Notes under the pieces: generated by a model
Seen by the model: the letters and a program-made list of their open reading frames with translations, nothing else
Told to the model about the DNA's origin: nothing
Database searches by the model: none
Part shown: positions 1-9,361 of the stretch, piece after piece
Layout of the letters: the number at the start of each line of letters is the position of its first letter
Numbering within the stretch: the stretch's first letter is position 1
Program-made: the position numbers and the translations under genes
Origin: Kitasatospora sp. SUK 42
GTDB lineage: Bacteria; Actinomycetota; Actinomycetes; Streptomycetales; Streptomycetaceae
Reading direction: 5' to 3'
DNA: 64,000 nucleotides
Assembly: GCF_015776785.2 (NCBI RefSeq)
Contig: NZ_LFMD02000005.1
Coordinates: 148,818-212,817, forward strand

Positions 1-22
1 AAGCGGGGGCTGAGAAGCGGGG

Positions 23-592
23 TCAGGCCTTCGGCCAGTTGCGCAGCAGGGCGTCGAGGGCGTCCAGGATCCGCGGCCAGGTGTCCTCCGTGGTGCGCGG
101 GGTGTGCTGGAAGCCCCCCGCCCGCTCCAGGGCCACGTAGCCGTGGAAGGTGCTGCCGAGCAGACGGACGGCGTCGGTCTCGTCGGGCTCCGCGAGGTCG
201 TAGCCGCGCAGGATCGCGCGGGTCATCCGGGAGTGCCGAACGGCGGCGCTGTTGCGCGCGGTCTCGTAGTCGAGTTCGAGCTGCGCGGCGGCGTAGCGGC
301 CGGGGTGCTCGCGGGCGTAGTCGCGGTAGGCGTTGGCGAAGGCGGCCAGGGCGTCCTTGCCGGCGCGCCCCGCCAGGGCCGCGGCGACCCGGTCGGCGAG
401 TTCCTCAAGGGCGAGCAGGGCGATCCTGGTCTTGAGGTCCTGGGAGTTCCTGACGTGCGAGTACAGACTCGCGTCCTTGACGCCGAAGTGTCGCGCGAGC
501 GCCGAGACCGTGACCTTGTCGAAGCCGACCTCGTCGGCCAGTTCCGCACCCGCTCGGGTGAGTCGTTCCGCGTTCAGTCCTACGCGCGCCAT
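23..592 (-). CDS. TetR/AcrR-family transcriptional regulator
   Basis: A 189-residue one-component repressor. An N-terminal helix-turn-helix (about residues 18-47, with VSALARHFGVKDASLYSHVR) is followed by an all-helical ligand and dimer domain resembling the WHG-type TetR C-terminus (AFANAYRDYAREHPGRYAAA). The ATG at 592 is chosen because AAGGGA lies about 8 nt upstream and it puts the HTH where the family has it. An in-frame ATG at 622 would add ten residues. It is transcribed away from the FBP-domain gene, with a small palindrome in the 73-bp gap, so autoregulation and control of the neighbour are the natural inference. The ligand is unknown. Confidence 0.88.
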   Translation of the reverse strand: MARVGLNAERLTRAGAELADEVGFDKVTVSALARHFGVKDASLYSHVRNSQDLKTRIALLALEELADRVAAALAGRAGKDALAAFANAYRDYAREHPGRYAAAQLELDYETARNSAAVRHSRMTRAILRGYDLAEPDETDAVRLLGSTFHGYVALERAGGFQHTPRTTEDTWPRILDALDALLRNWPKA

Positions 593-635
593 GTGTGCTT
601 CCCTTCGATCGCCGAGGGCCATTATACGTTTGCCT

Positions 636-651
636 AATACTCCTAGGTATT
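636..651. promoter_or_regulatory. Candidate TetR operator between divergent genes
   Basis: AATAC-TCCTAG-GTATT is a perfect 5-bp inverted repeat with a partly self-complementary CTAG centre. It lies in an AT-rich island between the TetR start and the FBP-domain gene. Its size and place fit a TetR operator covering both promoters; this is inference. Confidence 0.45.
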
Positions 652-665
652 TTACGTTGACTCCT

Positions 666-1151
666 ATGAAGCCGATGACCGAACAAGAGATCCGTTCCGC
701 CTTCGTGAACTGCAGCAAGGGGGAGGCGAAGCGCCTGCACGTGCCCCGCGACCTGGTCGAACGGCCTTGGGACGACCTGGACTTCCTCGGATGGCGCGAC
801 CCGCAGGCCCCCGATCGCGCCTACCTCGCGGCCGAGTTCGACGGCCGTACGGTGGCGGTCGTGCTGCGTTCCTCCGGCGCCGCCTCCTGGCAGGCCCGGC
901 GCAGCATCTGCTCGCTCTGCGTGACCACCCACACCGGGGGCGTCTCGCTGCTGGTCGCTCCCCGGGCGGGGAAGGCCGGCCAGCAGGGCAACTCCGTCGG
1001 CGCGTACATGTGCGCCGACCTCGCCTGTTCGCTCTACGTGCGCGGCAAGCGGGAGGTCGGCACCCGGCTCCACGAGTCGCTCACCGTCGAGGAGAAGATC
1101 CGCCGCACGGTGGTCAACCTCACCGCCTTCGTCTCCAAGGTCACCGCGTGA
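666..1151 (+). CDS. FBP-domain (treble-clef zinc finger) protein
   Basis: A 161-residue protein matching the actinobacterial FBP C-terminal treble-clef zinc-finger family. The metal-binding signature is visible as ICSLC near residue 81 and a second pair in YMCADLACSLYVRGKR near residue 117. The family is thought to bind the translation machinery, resembling the zinc finger of EF-G-binding proteins, but function in Streptomyces is unproven. Starts are ATG 666 or ATG 675. Neither has a clear Shine-Dalgarno sequence, so a leaderless or short-leader transcript is possible. It diverges from the TetR gene across a 73-bp operator-bearing gap and stands alone downstream. Confidence 0.8.
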   Translation: MKPMTEQEIRSAFVNCSKGEAKRLHVPRDLVERPWDDLDFLGWRDPQAPDRAYLAAEFDGRTVAVVLRSSGAASWQARRSICSLCVTTHTGGVSLLVAPRAGKAGQQGNSVGAYMCADLACSLYVRGKREVGTRLHESLTVEEKIRRTVVNLTAFVSKVTA

Positions 1152-1306
1152 CCGGGGTCGGGGCTTCGCCCTGAGGCCTCCATCGCCGACGCGTCCCGCG
1201 CGGGACCTTCGGTGGGAACTCGCCAGCCCCGGCGACGGCCCTACCGGCGACGACCCGGGCGGTCCCGCATCCTGGCCGCACACCACCGAGCCGAGAGGGA
1301 GCCGCC

Positions 1307-2110
1307 TTGCGCATCACCGACGCCCGCACCGGGCAACGCACCGAGATCCACCCGCGCCGGGTCGGGCTCCTGCGCGCGACCGTCGACGTCGGCGAGCAGG
1401 GCCACCCGTTCGGCCTCGGGGACCTGCGGGCCCTGGTGGCCGGTGACGTACTGGTCCGCACCTGCGAGGCCCAGGGGATGCAGGTGATCACCGAACTCGT
1501 CGTCCCGGACGCCCCCGCGGAGAAGGCCCGGGCGCTGCTGGAGGTCGCCGGCCGACTCGGCGTCCACCCACCCGCCAGGCTGAGCACCCGCCACGACGTG
1601 GACGGCTCGAACCGGACCCCGGCCGATCTCGTCATCACCAGCCGCTCACCGCTGCGCCCCGGCCCGGCGTCCACGTCGCTCCTGGTCGCCGGGCCGGTGA
1701 CGGCGCCCCTGCGCGTCCGTCCGGACCCCGGGGCCGAAGCGCCGGCCTCGATCACCGTGGACGGGCACGATCCCCTCGCGCTGCGCCTCGCCTTCCTCGA
1801 ACACGCCGTCACCGCCCCGATCCGGCTCACCGACGACGATCTGGCGAACGCCTCGGCGGAGCTGGCCCGCTGGCGCGCACTGGTGGCCGACATCGCCCGC
1901 GAGCCGTCCGGCCCGCCGGAAGCCGGCATGATCCAGGCGGGCTTCGACGGCCTCAACGAGGATCTGGACGCCCGGGTCGCGGTACGCGCCCTGCACGCGC
2001 TGGAGGCCCGGGCCGCCCTGCCGGACGGCACCCGCTTCGAGACCTATGTGCGTCTGGACCAGATCCTCGCCCTCGAACTCGGCCGCGACATCGGCCGGAC
2101 CCCCGGGTGA
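1307..2110 (+). CDS. Degenerate cysteinyl-tRNA synthetase-like protein
   Basis: A 267-residue protein that follows the path of class Ia cysteinyl-tRNA synthetase but lacks its catalytic signatures. Around residues 33-60 the segment GHPFGLGDLRALVAG falls where CysRS and MshC have the HIGH-type motif and its following helix. The stretch PLALRLAFLEHAV...LARWRALVAD (about 160-195) matches the start of the CysRS anticodon/DALR helices. No zinc Cys/His set and no KMSKS loop are seen, and at 267 aa it is far shorter than about 460 aa. A role in aminoacylation is therefore unlikely. A binding or regulatory paralogue is the best guess. Start ATG 1307 follows GAGAGGGAGCC. Confidence 0.6.
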   Translation: MRITDARTGQRTEIHPRRVGLLRATVDVGEQGHPFGLGDLRALVAGDVLVRTCEAQGMQVITELVVPDAPAEKARALLEVAGRLGVHPPARLSTRHDVDGSNRTPADLVITSRSPLRPGPASTSLLVAGPVTAPLRVRPDPGAEAPASITVDGHDPLALRLAFLEHAVTAPIRLTDDDLANASAELARWRALVADIAREPSGPPEAGMIQAGFDGLNEDLDARVAVRALHALEARAALPDGTRFETYVRLDQILALELGRDIGRTPG

Positions 2111-2115
2111 TCCGG

Positions 2116-2136
2116 CCGGGGAGCGCCCCTCCCCGG
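2116..2136. terminator. Hairpin after the CysRS-like gene
   Basis: CCGGGGAG-CGCCC-CTCCCCGG, a perfect 8-bp GC stem, starts 6 nt after the stop codon of the CysRS-like gene. There is no T-tract, as is usual for streptomycete terminators. Confidence 0.5.
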
Positions 2137-2255
2137 ACCTTCCGGCAATTCGTCGTGTTCCGTTCAAGCTCCGATTACCCCACCATGGGACGGTGTCCGG
2201 CGCGCCTACGCGCGTAGCAACGCCCCTGTCCCCCACGGCACAAGGAGCTTGACCC

Positions 2256-3968
2256 ATGCTCAGACACACTGGCGCCATCCGTCCGCTCGCCCTGGGCGCC
2301 GTCGCCCTGACCGTGCTCGCCGGCGCGGGCGCCGCACCCCACCGGGCCACGGCGGCGACCGCGACGCCCACCGCCACGACCGCGCAGCACCGCGTCCTGT
2401 TCGACAACAGCAAGGCGGAGACCGCCGGCAACGCGGACTGGATCATCAGCACCAGCCAGCCCGACCCGCTCGCCCAGAACGCCAACCCGCAGTCCGAGAC
2501 CGACTGGACGGGCGCCATCTCCGCCTGGGGCGTGGCCCTCCAGAAGACCGGCCAGTACAGCCTCAAGACCCTGCCGAGCGGCTCCACCATCACGTACGGC
2601 ACCGGCGGAGCGCTGGACCTCGCCAACTTCGACGAGTTCGTCCTGCCCGAGCCGAACATCCGGCTGAGCGACTCCGAGAAGACCGCCGTCATGACGTTCG
2701 TCCAGAACGGCGGCGGGCTCTTCCTGATCTCCGACCACACCGGCAGCGACCGCAACAACGACGGCTGGGACTCCCCCGCCATCATCAACGACCTGATGAC
2801 CACCAACTCGGTCAACGGCAACGACCCGTTCGGGCTCTCGGTCGACCTGCTCAACATCCAGACCGACAACCCGCGGGCCGTCAGCGCCCCCGCCGACCCC
2901 GTCCTGAACGGCCCCTTCGGCACCGTCACCGGCTCGATCATCCGCAACGGCACCACCTTCACCCTCAAGCCCGCCGACAACCCCGCCGTCAAGGGCCTCG
3001 TCTACCGCACCGGCTACAGCGGCAACACCGGCGCCTTCTTCGCCACCAGCGGCTTCGGCAAGGGCCGGGTCGCCCTCTGGGGCGACAGCTCGGCCATCGA
3101 CGACGGCACCGGCGAGCCCGGCAAGACGGTCTACGACGGCTGGAACGACCCGGCCGGCACCGACGCCGCCCTCGCCCTCAACGCCACCGCCTGGCTCGCC
3201 GGCGGCAGCGGCGGCAGCACCACCGGCAGCGTCACCCTCACCAACCCCGGCGCCCGGACGGCCACCGCCCAGACCGCCACCAGCCTCCAGCTCTCCGCCA
3301 CCGACACGGCCGGCGGAAGCCTGAGCTACGGCGCGTCCGGCCTGCCCGCCGGCCTGGGCGTCAACACCACGACCGGCCTGATCAGCGGCACCCCGACCGC
3401 CGCCGGGACCTACTCCGTGACGGCCACCGCGACCGACTCCACCGGTCCGTCCTCCTCCGTCACCTTCACCTGGACCGTCCAGCCCGCCGGCGGCAGCGGC
3501 TGCGCCGCGGCCCAGCTGCTCACCAACCCCGGCTTCGAGGCCGGTTCGACGGCCGGCTGGACGGAGACCAACACCAGCGGCAGCAGCACCATCAACAGCA
3601 GCTCCAGCGAGCCGCCGCACTCCGGCACGTACGACGCCTGGCTGGACGGGTACGGCAGCACCAACACCGACACGCTCGCCCAGACGGTGACCCTGCCGAC
3701 CGGCTGCAGCACCTACACGTTCAGCTTCTGGCTGCACATCGACACCGCCGCGAGCAGCACCACCGCCTTCGACACCCTGAAGGTGACCGCGAACGGCACC
3801 ACCCTGGCGACCTACTCCAACGTCAACGCGGCCGCCGGCTACCAGCAGCACAGCTTCAACCTGTCCGCCTACGCCGGCCAGACCGTGACCCTCAAGTTCA
3901 CGGGTGCCGAGGACTACACCAAGCAGACCTCCTTCGTCCTCGACGACACGGCCGTCAACGTGGCGTGA
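2256..3968 (+). CDS. Secreted protein with putative Ig domain and C-terminal jelly-roll module
   Basis: A 570-residue exported protein. A Sec-type signal peptide (about residues 1-33, hydrophobic core LALGAVALTVLAGAG) precedes a domain of about 270 residues. That domain holds FVQNGGGLFLISDHTGSDRN, a glutamine-amidotransferase-like Rossmann pattern seen in DUF4350-type proteins. Residues ~330-405 look like a putative Ig domain (GLPAGLGVNTTTGLISGTPT). Residues ~415-570 look like a carbohydrate-binding type beta-sandwich beginning LLTNPGFEAGSTAGW. Start ATG 2256 has an AAGGAG 7-9 nt upstream. The N-terminal domain has no catalytic set I can name, so its substrate is unknown. The two C-terminal modules suggest binding to wall or polymer. 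Confidence 0.7.
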   Translation: MLRHTGAIRPLALGAVALTVLAGAGAAPHRATAATATPTATTAQHRVLFDNSKAETAGNADWIISTSQPDPLAQNANPQSETDWTGAISAWGVALQKTGQYSLKTLPSGSTITYGTGGALDLANFDEFVLPEPNIRLSDSEKTAVMTFVQNGGGLFLISDHTGSDRNNDGWDSPAIINDLMTTNSVNGNDPFGLSVDLLNIQTDNPRAVSAPADPVLNGPFGTVTGSIIRNGTTFTLKPADNPAVKGLVYRTGYSGNTGAFFATSGFGKGRVALWGDSSAIDDGTGEPGKTVYDGWNDPAGTDAALALNATAWLAGGSGGSTTGSVTLTNPGARTATAQTATSLQLSATDTAGGSLSYGASGLPAGLGVNTTTGLISGTPTAAGTYSVTATATDSTGPSSSVTFTWTVQPAGGSGCAAAQLLTNPGFEAGSTAGWTETNTSGSSTINSSSSEPPHSGTYDAWLDGYGSTNTDTLAQTVTLPTGCSTYTFSFWLHIDTAASSTTAFDTLKVTANGTTLATYSNVNAAAGYQQHSFNLSAYAGQTVTLKFTGAEDYTKQTSFVLDDTAVNVA

Positions 3969-3977
3969 ACCAGGGCC

Positions 3978-4011
3978 GGTTGCCCCCTCTCCGCCCGGGG
4001 AGGGGGCAACC
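3978..4011. terminator. Strong terminator hairpin
   Basis: GGTTGCCCCCTC and GAGGGGGCAACC form a perfect 12-bp stem around a 10-nt loop, 10 nt after the secreted-protein stop codon. Confidence 0.8.
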
Positions 4012-4206
4012 GTGGCAGTGGGCACGGATTCAGCCGGGCGAGGCCGGTCCTCCCGGGCGTCGACGCCGGCGGCTGTGGCGGGGCCGAGTTGCGCGAGCGT
4101 CCACCCGGAGGTGGAGGCGGGTGGAACGCCGCCGCCGCGCACATCCACCCGGACCTCCACCCCGGCACCGATCATGACGGACCATCAGCCGTCCTACCGT
4201 CGCGGC

Positions 4207-5700
4207 ATGATTGGAATCCTGCGCCGTATGACCGTGACCGGTGCCGCGCTGCTGTCGGCCGCGCTCGCGCTGGGCGCCGCGGCCCCGCCCGCCGTCGGGG
4301 CCCCCGCCGCCCCGGCCAACGCACTCGCCTGGGGTACCTGCCCGACGCCGACCCCGAACGCCAACGGCGTCCCGTACCCGCGCGATCCGCGCGAGCAGTG
4401 CGCGAGCCTGCGCGTGCCACGTGACTACCAGCACCCGGGCCGGGGCAGCATCACGCTGGAGATCTCGCGGATCCGCACCGCCGACCCCGCACACCGGCGC
4501 GGCGACCTGGTCGTGGTGCCGGGCGGACCGGGCGGTTCGGGCCTGGACTACCCGGGACAGATGGCCTCGGTGCTGCCGTCCGCCGTGTTGCGCTCCTACG
4601 ACCTGATCGGCTTCGACGAGCGCGGGGTGGGCAACAGTACGCCGGTGCGGTGCGATCTGCCCGCCACCGAGCGCGCCGCCGAGCTCAACTACCCCTTCCC
4701 GGCCCCCGACGGGTCGATCACCGCCAACCTGGCCCACGCCCGCACGATCGCGGACGACTGCGCGGCCGCGAGCGGCTCCTACCTGGCGGACATCAGCACC
4801 GCGAACTCGGCACGGGACCTGGACCGGATCCGGGCCGCGCTCGGCGACCCCACGATCTCCTACCTGGGCAACTCGTACGCCACCTACCTCGGGCAGGTCT
4901 ACGCGAGCCTCTTCCCCACCCGTGCCGACCACATCGTCCTGGACAGCACGGTGGCCCCGGGTGGCATGCGGGAGGGCATCGGCCTCTTCAGCGAGGGCGC
5001 GGCTGACACCTTCCCTGCGCTGGCCTCCTACCTGGCCGCCCGTGACGACGCGCTGCACCTCGGCGCCACCCCCGCCGCCGTACGCGCCACCTACCTCCGC
5101 CTCACGGCCGAACTCGACCGGTCACCGCTGCCCCTCGGCGACGGTCGGACCCTCACCGGGAACGCCCTGCGCGCCCTCACCTACTCCTCGCTGACCCATC
5201 CGAGTTACTACCCGCTGGCGGCCCTCGGCTGGCAGCTGGCCGCCACCCGGACCACCACTCCCCCGGGCGGCCACTCGGGCTCCGCTCTGCCGAGGGTGAT
5301 TCCGGACAACTTCATCGCCGCACAGGACGCCGTGGTCTGCAACGACTCGGCCTGGCCACGCGACCCGGCGTACTACGCGGCCCGCACCGCCGCCGACCGC
5401 GAGCGCTACCCGCTCACCAACGGCATGTCCGGCAACGTCTGGCCGTGCGCGTTCTGGCACTACCGCCCGTCCGAGCCCCCGGTCCGCCCCAACCCGGACG
5501 GACCGCGCGACATCCTGATCCTGCAGAACCTCCAGGACCCCGACACCCCGTACTCCGGCGCCCGGCAAGCCCTGCACGCCTTCGGCCACCGGGCCGCCAT
5601 GGTCACGATCGACGCGGCCGGACACGGCGTGGACTTCACCGACCCCCGCGTCAGCGCCCCGTTCACCACCTTCATGCTCACCGGCCGGCTACCCGCCTGA
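4207..5700 (+). CDS. Secreted alpha/beta hydrolase, tripeptidyl aminopeptidase family
   Basis: A 497-residue exported serine hydrolase of the Streptomyces Tap/SlpD/SlpE group, which removes N-terminal di- or tripeptides from extracellular peptides. A signal peptide (about residues 1-36) leads the mature enzyme. VVVPGGPGGSG (oxyanion strand), YDLIGFDERGVGNS and the nucleophile elbow YLGNSYATYLGQVYA are family hallmarks. The C-terminal lid domain ends with LQNLQDPDTPYSGARQALHAFG, holding the acid, and DAAGHGVDF, holding the catalytic His. ATG 4207 is preferred because it gives a positively charged n-region. ATG 4174 and ATG 4228 are alternatives, and none has a strong ribosome site. The gene stands alone. 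Confidence 0.85.
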   Translation: MIGILRRMTVTGAALLSAALALGAAAPPAVGAPAAPANALAWGTCPTPTPNANGVPYPRDPREQCASLRVPRDYQHPGRGSITLEISRIRTADPAHRRGDLVVVPGGPGGSGLDYPGQMASVLPSAVLRSYDLIGFDERGVGNSTPVRCDLPATERAAELNYPFPAPDGSITANLAHARTIADDCAAASGSYLADISTANSARDLDRIRAALGDPTISYLGNSYATYLGQVYASLFPTRADHIVLDSTVAPGGMREGIGLFSEGAADTFPALASYLAARDDALHLGATPAAVRATYLRLTAELDRSPLPLGDGRTLTGNALRALTYSSLTHPSYYPLAALGWQLAATRTTTPPGGHSGSALPRVIPDNFIAAQDAVVCNDSAWPRDPAYYAARTAADRERYPLTNGMSGNVWPCAFWHYRPSEPPVRPNPDGPRDILILQNLQDPDTPYSGARQALHAFGHRAAMVTIDAAGHGVDFTDPRVSAPFTTFMLTGRLPA

Positions 5701-5707
5701 CCGGGCT

Positions 5708-5747
5708 CCGTCGGCCGCACGGGCTTCCGCCGCCGCGCGGCCGACGG
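5708..5747. terminator. Hairpin after the aminopeptidase gene
   Basis: CCGTCGGCCGC and GCGGCCGACGG form a perfect 11-bp stem with an 18-nt loop. It lies between the convergent ends of the aminopeptidase and HxlR genes. Confidence 0.55.
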
Positions 5748-5839
5748 GCCTTCAGGGCTCGTGGCACCACACCCACGGCCTCGACCGACGCCGTTCGAGT
5801 CCTGGAACCCCCCTCAGCCGGCAGCGAGCCACGCGCACG

Positions 5840-6253
5840 CTACTCGCAAGCCGCGGCAGCGCCCCGGTCGTAGTCCCCACGGGCGGCCTGGACCTCCTCG
5901 ATGTGGCACTCGGCCCACGCCTTGATCGACGCCATCACCGGCAGCAGGCTGCGGCCCAGCGGAGTGAGCTCGTAGTCCACTCGGACCGGCACCGACGGGG
6001 TCACCGTGCGGGTGAGCAGGCCGTCGCGCTCCAGGGCGCGCAGCGTCTGGGTGAGCATCTTCTGACTGACCCCGGCGATGATCCGGTTCAGGTCGCGGTA
6101 CCGCAGCGGCTCGTCGGCCAGCGCGTTCAGCACCAGGCTCACCCACTTGTCGCTGATCCGGTCCAGCAGCTGCCGGGCCGGGCAGGTGGCGAGGTAGGCG
6201 TCGTAGGCGGCGCGCTCGTCGGTGCGGCGCTGGGCGGCGGTGCGGGTGGCCAT
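5840..6253 (-). CDS. HxlR-family redox-type regulator
   Basis: A 137-residue winged-helix regulator. Cys24 sits in YLATCPARQLLDRISDKWVSLVLNAL, the position of the redox-sensing Cys in HxlR proteins such as YodB and QorR. The winged helix follows (YRDLNRIIAGVSQKMLTQTLRALERDGLL). Start ATG 6253 is taken because the residues before the conserved Cys then have normal length. It diverges from a zinc-free quinone oxidoreductase gene across a 75-bp gap carrying nested palindromes. This is the arrangement of QorR with its quinone oxidoreductase target in Corynebacterium. A quinone- or diamide-responsive repressor of the neighbour is inferred. Confidence 0.85.
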   Translation of the reverse strand: MATRTAAQRRTDERAAYDAYLATCPARQLLDRISDKWVSLVLNALADEPLRYRDLNRIIAGVSQKMLTQTLRALERDGLLTRTVTPSVPVRVDYELTPLGRSLLPVMASIKAWAECHIEEVQAARGDYDRGAAAACE

Positions 6254-6273
6254 GGCACTCCCAGGTCGGGTAG

Positions 6274-6293
6274 GCACTCCGAAGTGCGTACTT
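6274..6293. promoter_or_regulatory. Nested palindromes, candidate HxlR operator
   Basis: GCACT-CCGA-AGTGC (6274-6287) overlaps AAGT-GCGT-ACTT (6282-6293). Both are perfect inverted repeats. They lie 20-40 bp from both divergent starts, where an autoregulating HxlR protein would bind. Confidence 0.55.
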
Positions 6294-6328
6294 CCCAGCG
6301 GAGAGTAACACCCCATAGGTTCGTGCGC

Positions 6329-7249
6329 ATGAAAGCTGTGATCATACGTTCCTTCGGTGGCCCGGACGTCCTTGAGGTGGCGGAGGTTCCGGTGCCGGAA
6401 CCGGGTTCCGGCCAGGTCCGGATCCGGGTCGCCGCCGCGGCTGTCAACCCGGTGGACGTCCAGACCCGTGCCGGCAGGCTGACGGCGGGTGGCCTGCTCC
6501 CCGAGCGGGAGGTCATCGGCATCGGCTGGGATGTCGCCGGCACCGTCGATGCGCTCGGCCCCGGGGTCGCCGGCTTCCGACCCGGCGACGCGGTGATCGG
6601 GTTGTCCGACCGGCTGGCGCTGCCGCTCAAGACGCAGGCCGAGTACGTGGTGCTGGATGCGGGCGCGGTCGCCGCGGTGCCGGCCGGCACCGATCCGGTG
6701 GCGGCCGCGACCCTGCCCCTGGGCGGGCTCACCGCTGCTCAGGCACTCGACATCGCCGGGGCCGAGCCCGGCGACACGCTGCTGGTCACCGGGGCGGCGG
6801 GGGCCGTGGGCGGCTACACGGTCCAGCTCGCCGCACTGGCCGGTCTTCGGGTGGTCGCGGTCGCGGACACCGGCGACGAGGAGTTGGTGCGCGAACTCGG
6901 CGCGGAGTTCTTCGTGCCGCGGACCGCGGACCTGCCCGCCGCGGTACGCGACCTGGTGCCCGGTGGCGTGCGCGCCGCGGTCGACGCGGCGTCCGTGGGC
7001 GTGCTCGCGCTGGACGCGGTGCGCGGCGGAGGTTCACTGGTCAGCGTGCTGGGCAACGGGCCGACGCCGCTGCGCGGCACCCGGGTGGACAACGTGTGGG
7101 TCCGCGCGGACGGCCCCCGCCTCGCCGACTTGGCCGCCGCCGGGCTGCGTCCGCGGATCGCCGACGTCCTGCCGCTGGACGAAGTCGCCGAGGCGCACCG
7201 CAGGCTCGCGGCGGGTGGGCTGCGCGGTCGCCTGGTCCTGGTGCCTTGA
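6329..7249 (+). CDS. NADPH:quinone oxidoreductase (zinc-independent MDR family)
   Basis: A 306-residue medium-chain dehydrogenase/reductase. The N-terminal GroES-like half has the quinone-oxidoreductase pattern (VNPVDVQTRAG near residue 45). The Rossmann half carries LLVTGAAGAVGGYTVQLAALAGLRVVAVADT (about 150-180) for NADPH binding, with no structural or catalytic zinc ligands. It ends with the conserved LRGRLVLVP. The expected reaction is one-step reduction of quinones or other alkenones in the cytosol. It is divergent from the HxlR regulator, so induction by electrophiles is likely. ATG 6329 starts the canonical MKAVIIRSFGGPDVL. Confidence 0.88.
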   Translation: MKAVIIRSFGGPDVLEVAEVPVPEPGSGQVRIRVAAAAVNPVDVQTRAGRLTAGGLLPEREVIGIGWDVAGTVDALGPGVAGFRPGDAVIGLSDRLALPLKTQAEYVVLDAGAVAAVPAGTDPVAAATLPLGGLTAAQALDIAGAEPGDTLLVTGAAGAVGGYTVQLAALAGLRVVAVADTGDEELVRELGAEFFVPRTADLPAAVRDLVPGGVRAAVDAASVGVLALDAVRGGGSLVSVLGNGPTPLRGTRVDNVWVRADGPRLADLAAAGLRPRIADVLPLDEVAEAHRRLAAGGLRGRLVLVP

Positions 7250-7415
7250 TGTGAGGATCACCCCCGATGCGGGTCAGGCCGTGCCCACCGGCTGAAGGAG
7301 CACTCGGGCTCTCCGTGGCAGCCACTGAGGAAGGCTCTGCCGGCCGGGAGATCGGTGCGGCGGCTCGGCGTGACCCCGCGTACGCCGCCGCACCCCGGCC
7401 CGTGGACGTGCGGGG

Positions 7416-8537
<1,122 letters not shown>

Positions 8538-8554
8538 GACAGTACTCCCCTCGA

Positions 8555-8570
8555 AGTCCCTAATGGGACT
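8555..8570. promoter_or_regulatory. Perfect palindrome, likely TetR operator
   Basis: AGTCCC-TAAT-GGGACT has perfect 6-bp arms. The core CCTAATGG recurs at 8611-8618, and related halves (CCGTTAGG at 8577, CCGTTAATG at 8631) flank it up to the TetR start codon. This spacing suggests several operator half-sites in the divergent promoter region. Confidence 0.6.
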
Positions 8571-8636
8571 CTCGTTCCGTTAGGATGCCTTCAAGCTAGC
8601 ACGCTCCATCCACCTAATGGAACAGGAATCCCGTTA

Positions 8637-9266
8637 ATGACCGCCGAGCCCGCCGACCCGTCCACCCCCGGCACCGTCCGCCCCGGCGGCCGGACCGCCC
8701 GGGTCCGCGCCGCCGTCCTGCGGGCCGCCGAGGACGCCCTGGTCGAGCACGGCTTCAGCGGCCTCGACCTCGCCGACCTCGCCCAGCGCGCCGAGGTCGG
8801 CCGCACCACCGTCTACCGCCGCTGGGGCAGCACCACCGCCCTGGTCGCCGACCTGCTGACGGACATGGCCGAGCAGTCCCTGCCGCGCGCCCGCAGCGGC
8901 TCGCTCACCGAGGACCTGCGGGCCAACGCGCGGCTGGTCCAGCGCACCCTGGCCGACCCCCGGCAGGGTGCGCTGTTCCGCGCGGTGCTCGTGGCGGCCA
9001 ACGGCGACCCCGGTACGGCCGAGGCCCTCCAGCACTTCTACCGCCGCCGGGTCGAGGAGTGGGCGCCGTGCGTCACCGAGGCCGTCGAGCGCGGCGAACT
9101 CCCGCCGGACACCGACGAGTTCGAGGTCGTCCGGGCCGTCTCGGCGCCGCTCTACTACCGGATGCTCACCACCGCCGAGCCGCTGGACGAGGCCGCCGCC
9201 GACCGCGCCGCGACCGCCGCCGAGGCCGCCGCCCGCGCCGGGGCGTACCGGCGGCGGAACGGCTGA
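8637..9266 (+). CDS. TetR/AcrR-family regulator
   Basis: A 209-residue regulator. The HTH (DLADLAQRAEVGRTTVYRRWGS, about residues 42-63) is typical of the family. The C-terminal domain resembles TetR_C_11-type proteins (DLLTDMAEQSLPRARSGSL onward). The start ATG 8637 sits inside an operator-like repeat, so the protein may repress itself. The aldo/keto reductase is transcribed in the opposite direction and shares the operator region. The effector is unknown. A strong hairpin follows 18 bp after the stop codon. Confidence 0.86.
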   Translation: MTAEPADPSTPGTVRPGGRTARVRAAVLRAAEDALVEHGFSGLDLADLAQRAEVGRTTVYRRWGSTTALVADLLTDMAEQSLPRARSGSLTEDLRANARLVQRTLADPRQGALFRAVLVAANGDPGTAEALQHFYRRRVEEWAPCVTEAVERGELPPDTDEFEVVRAVSAPLYYRMLTTAEPLDEAAADRAATAAEAAARAGAYRRRNG

Positions 9267-9284
9267 CCCCGCCCGGGGAACGCC

Positions 9285-9320
9285 GACGGCCGTACGGCGC
9301 GAGCGCGCCGTACGGCCGTC
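9285..9320. terminator. Perfect 16-bp bidirectional terminator
   Basis: GACGGCCGTACGGCGC and its exact complement surround a GAGC tetraloop, between the convergent TetR and TerD genes. Confidence 0.85.
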
Positions 9321-9361
9321 AGGGGTCGGAGCGGGACCGCTCCGAGAGGTTGTCCCAGGGT

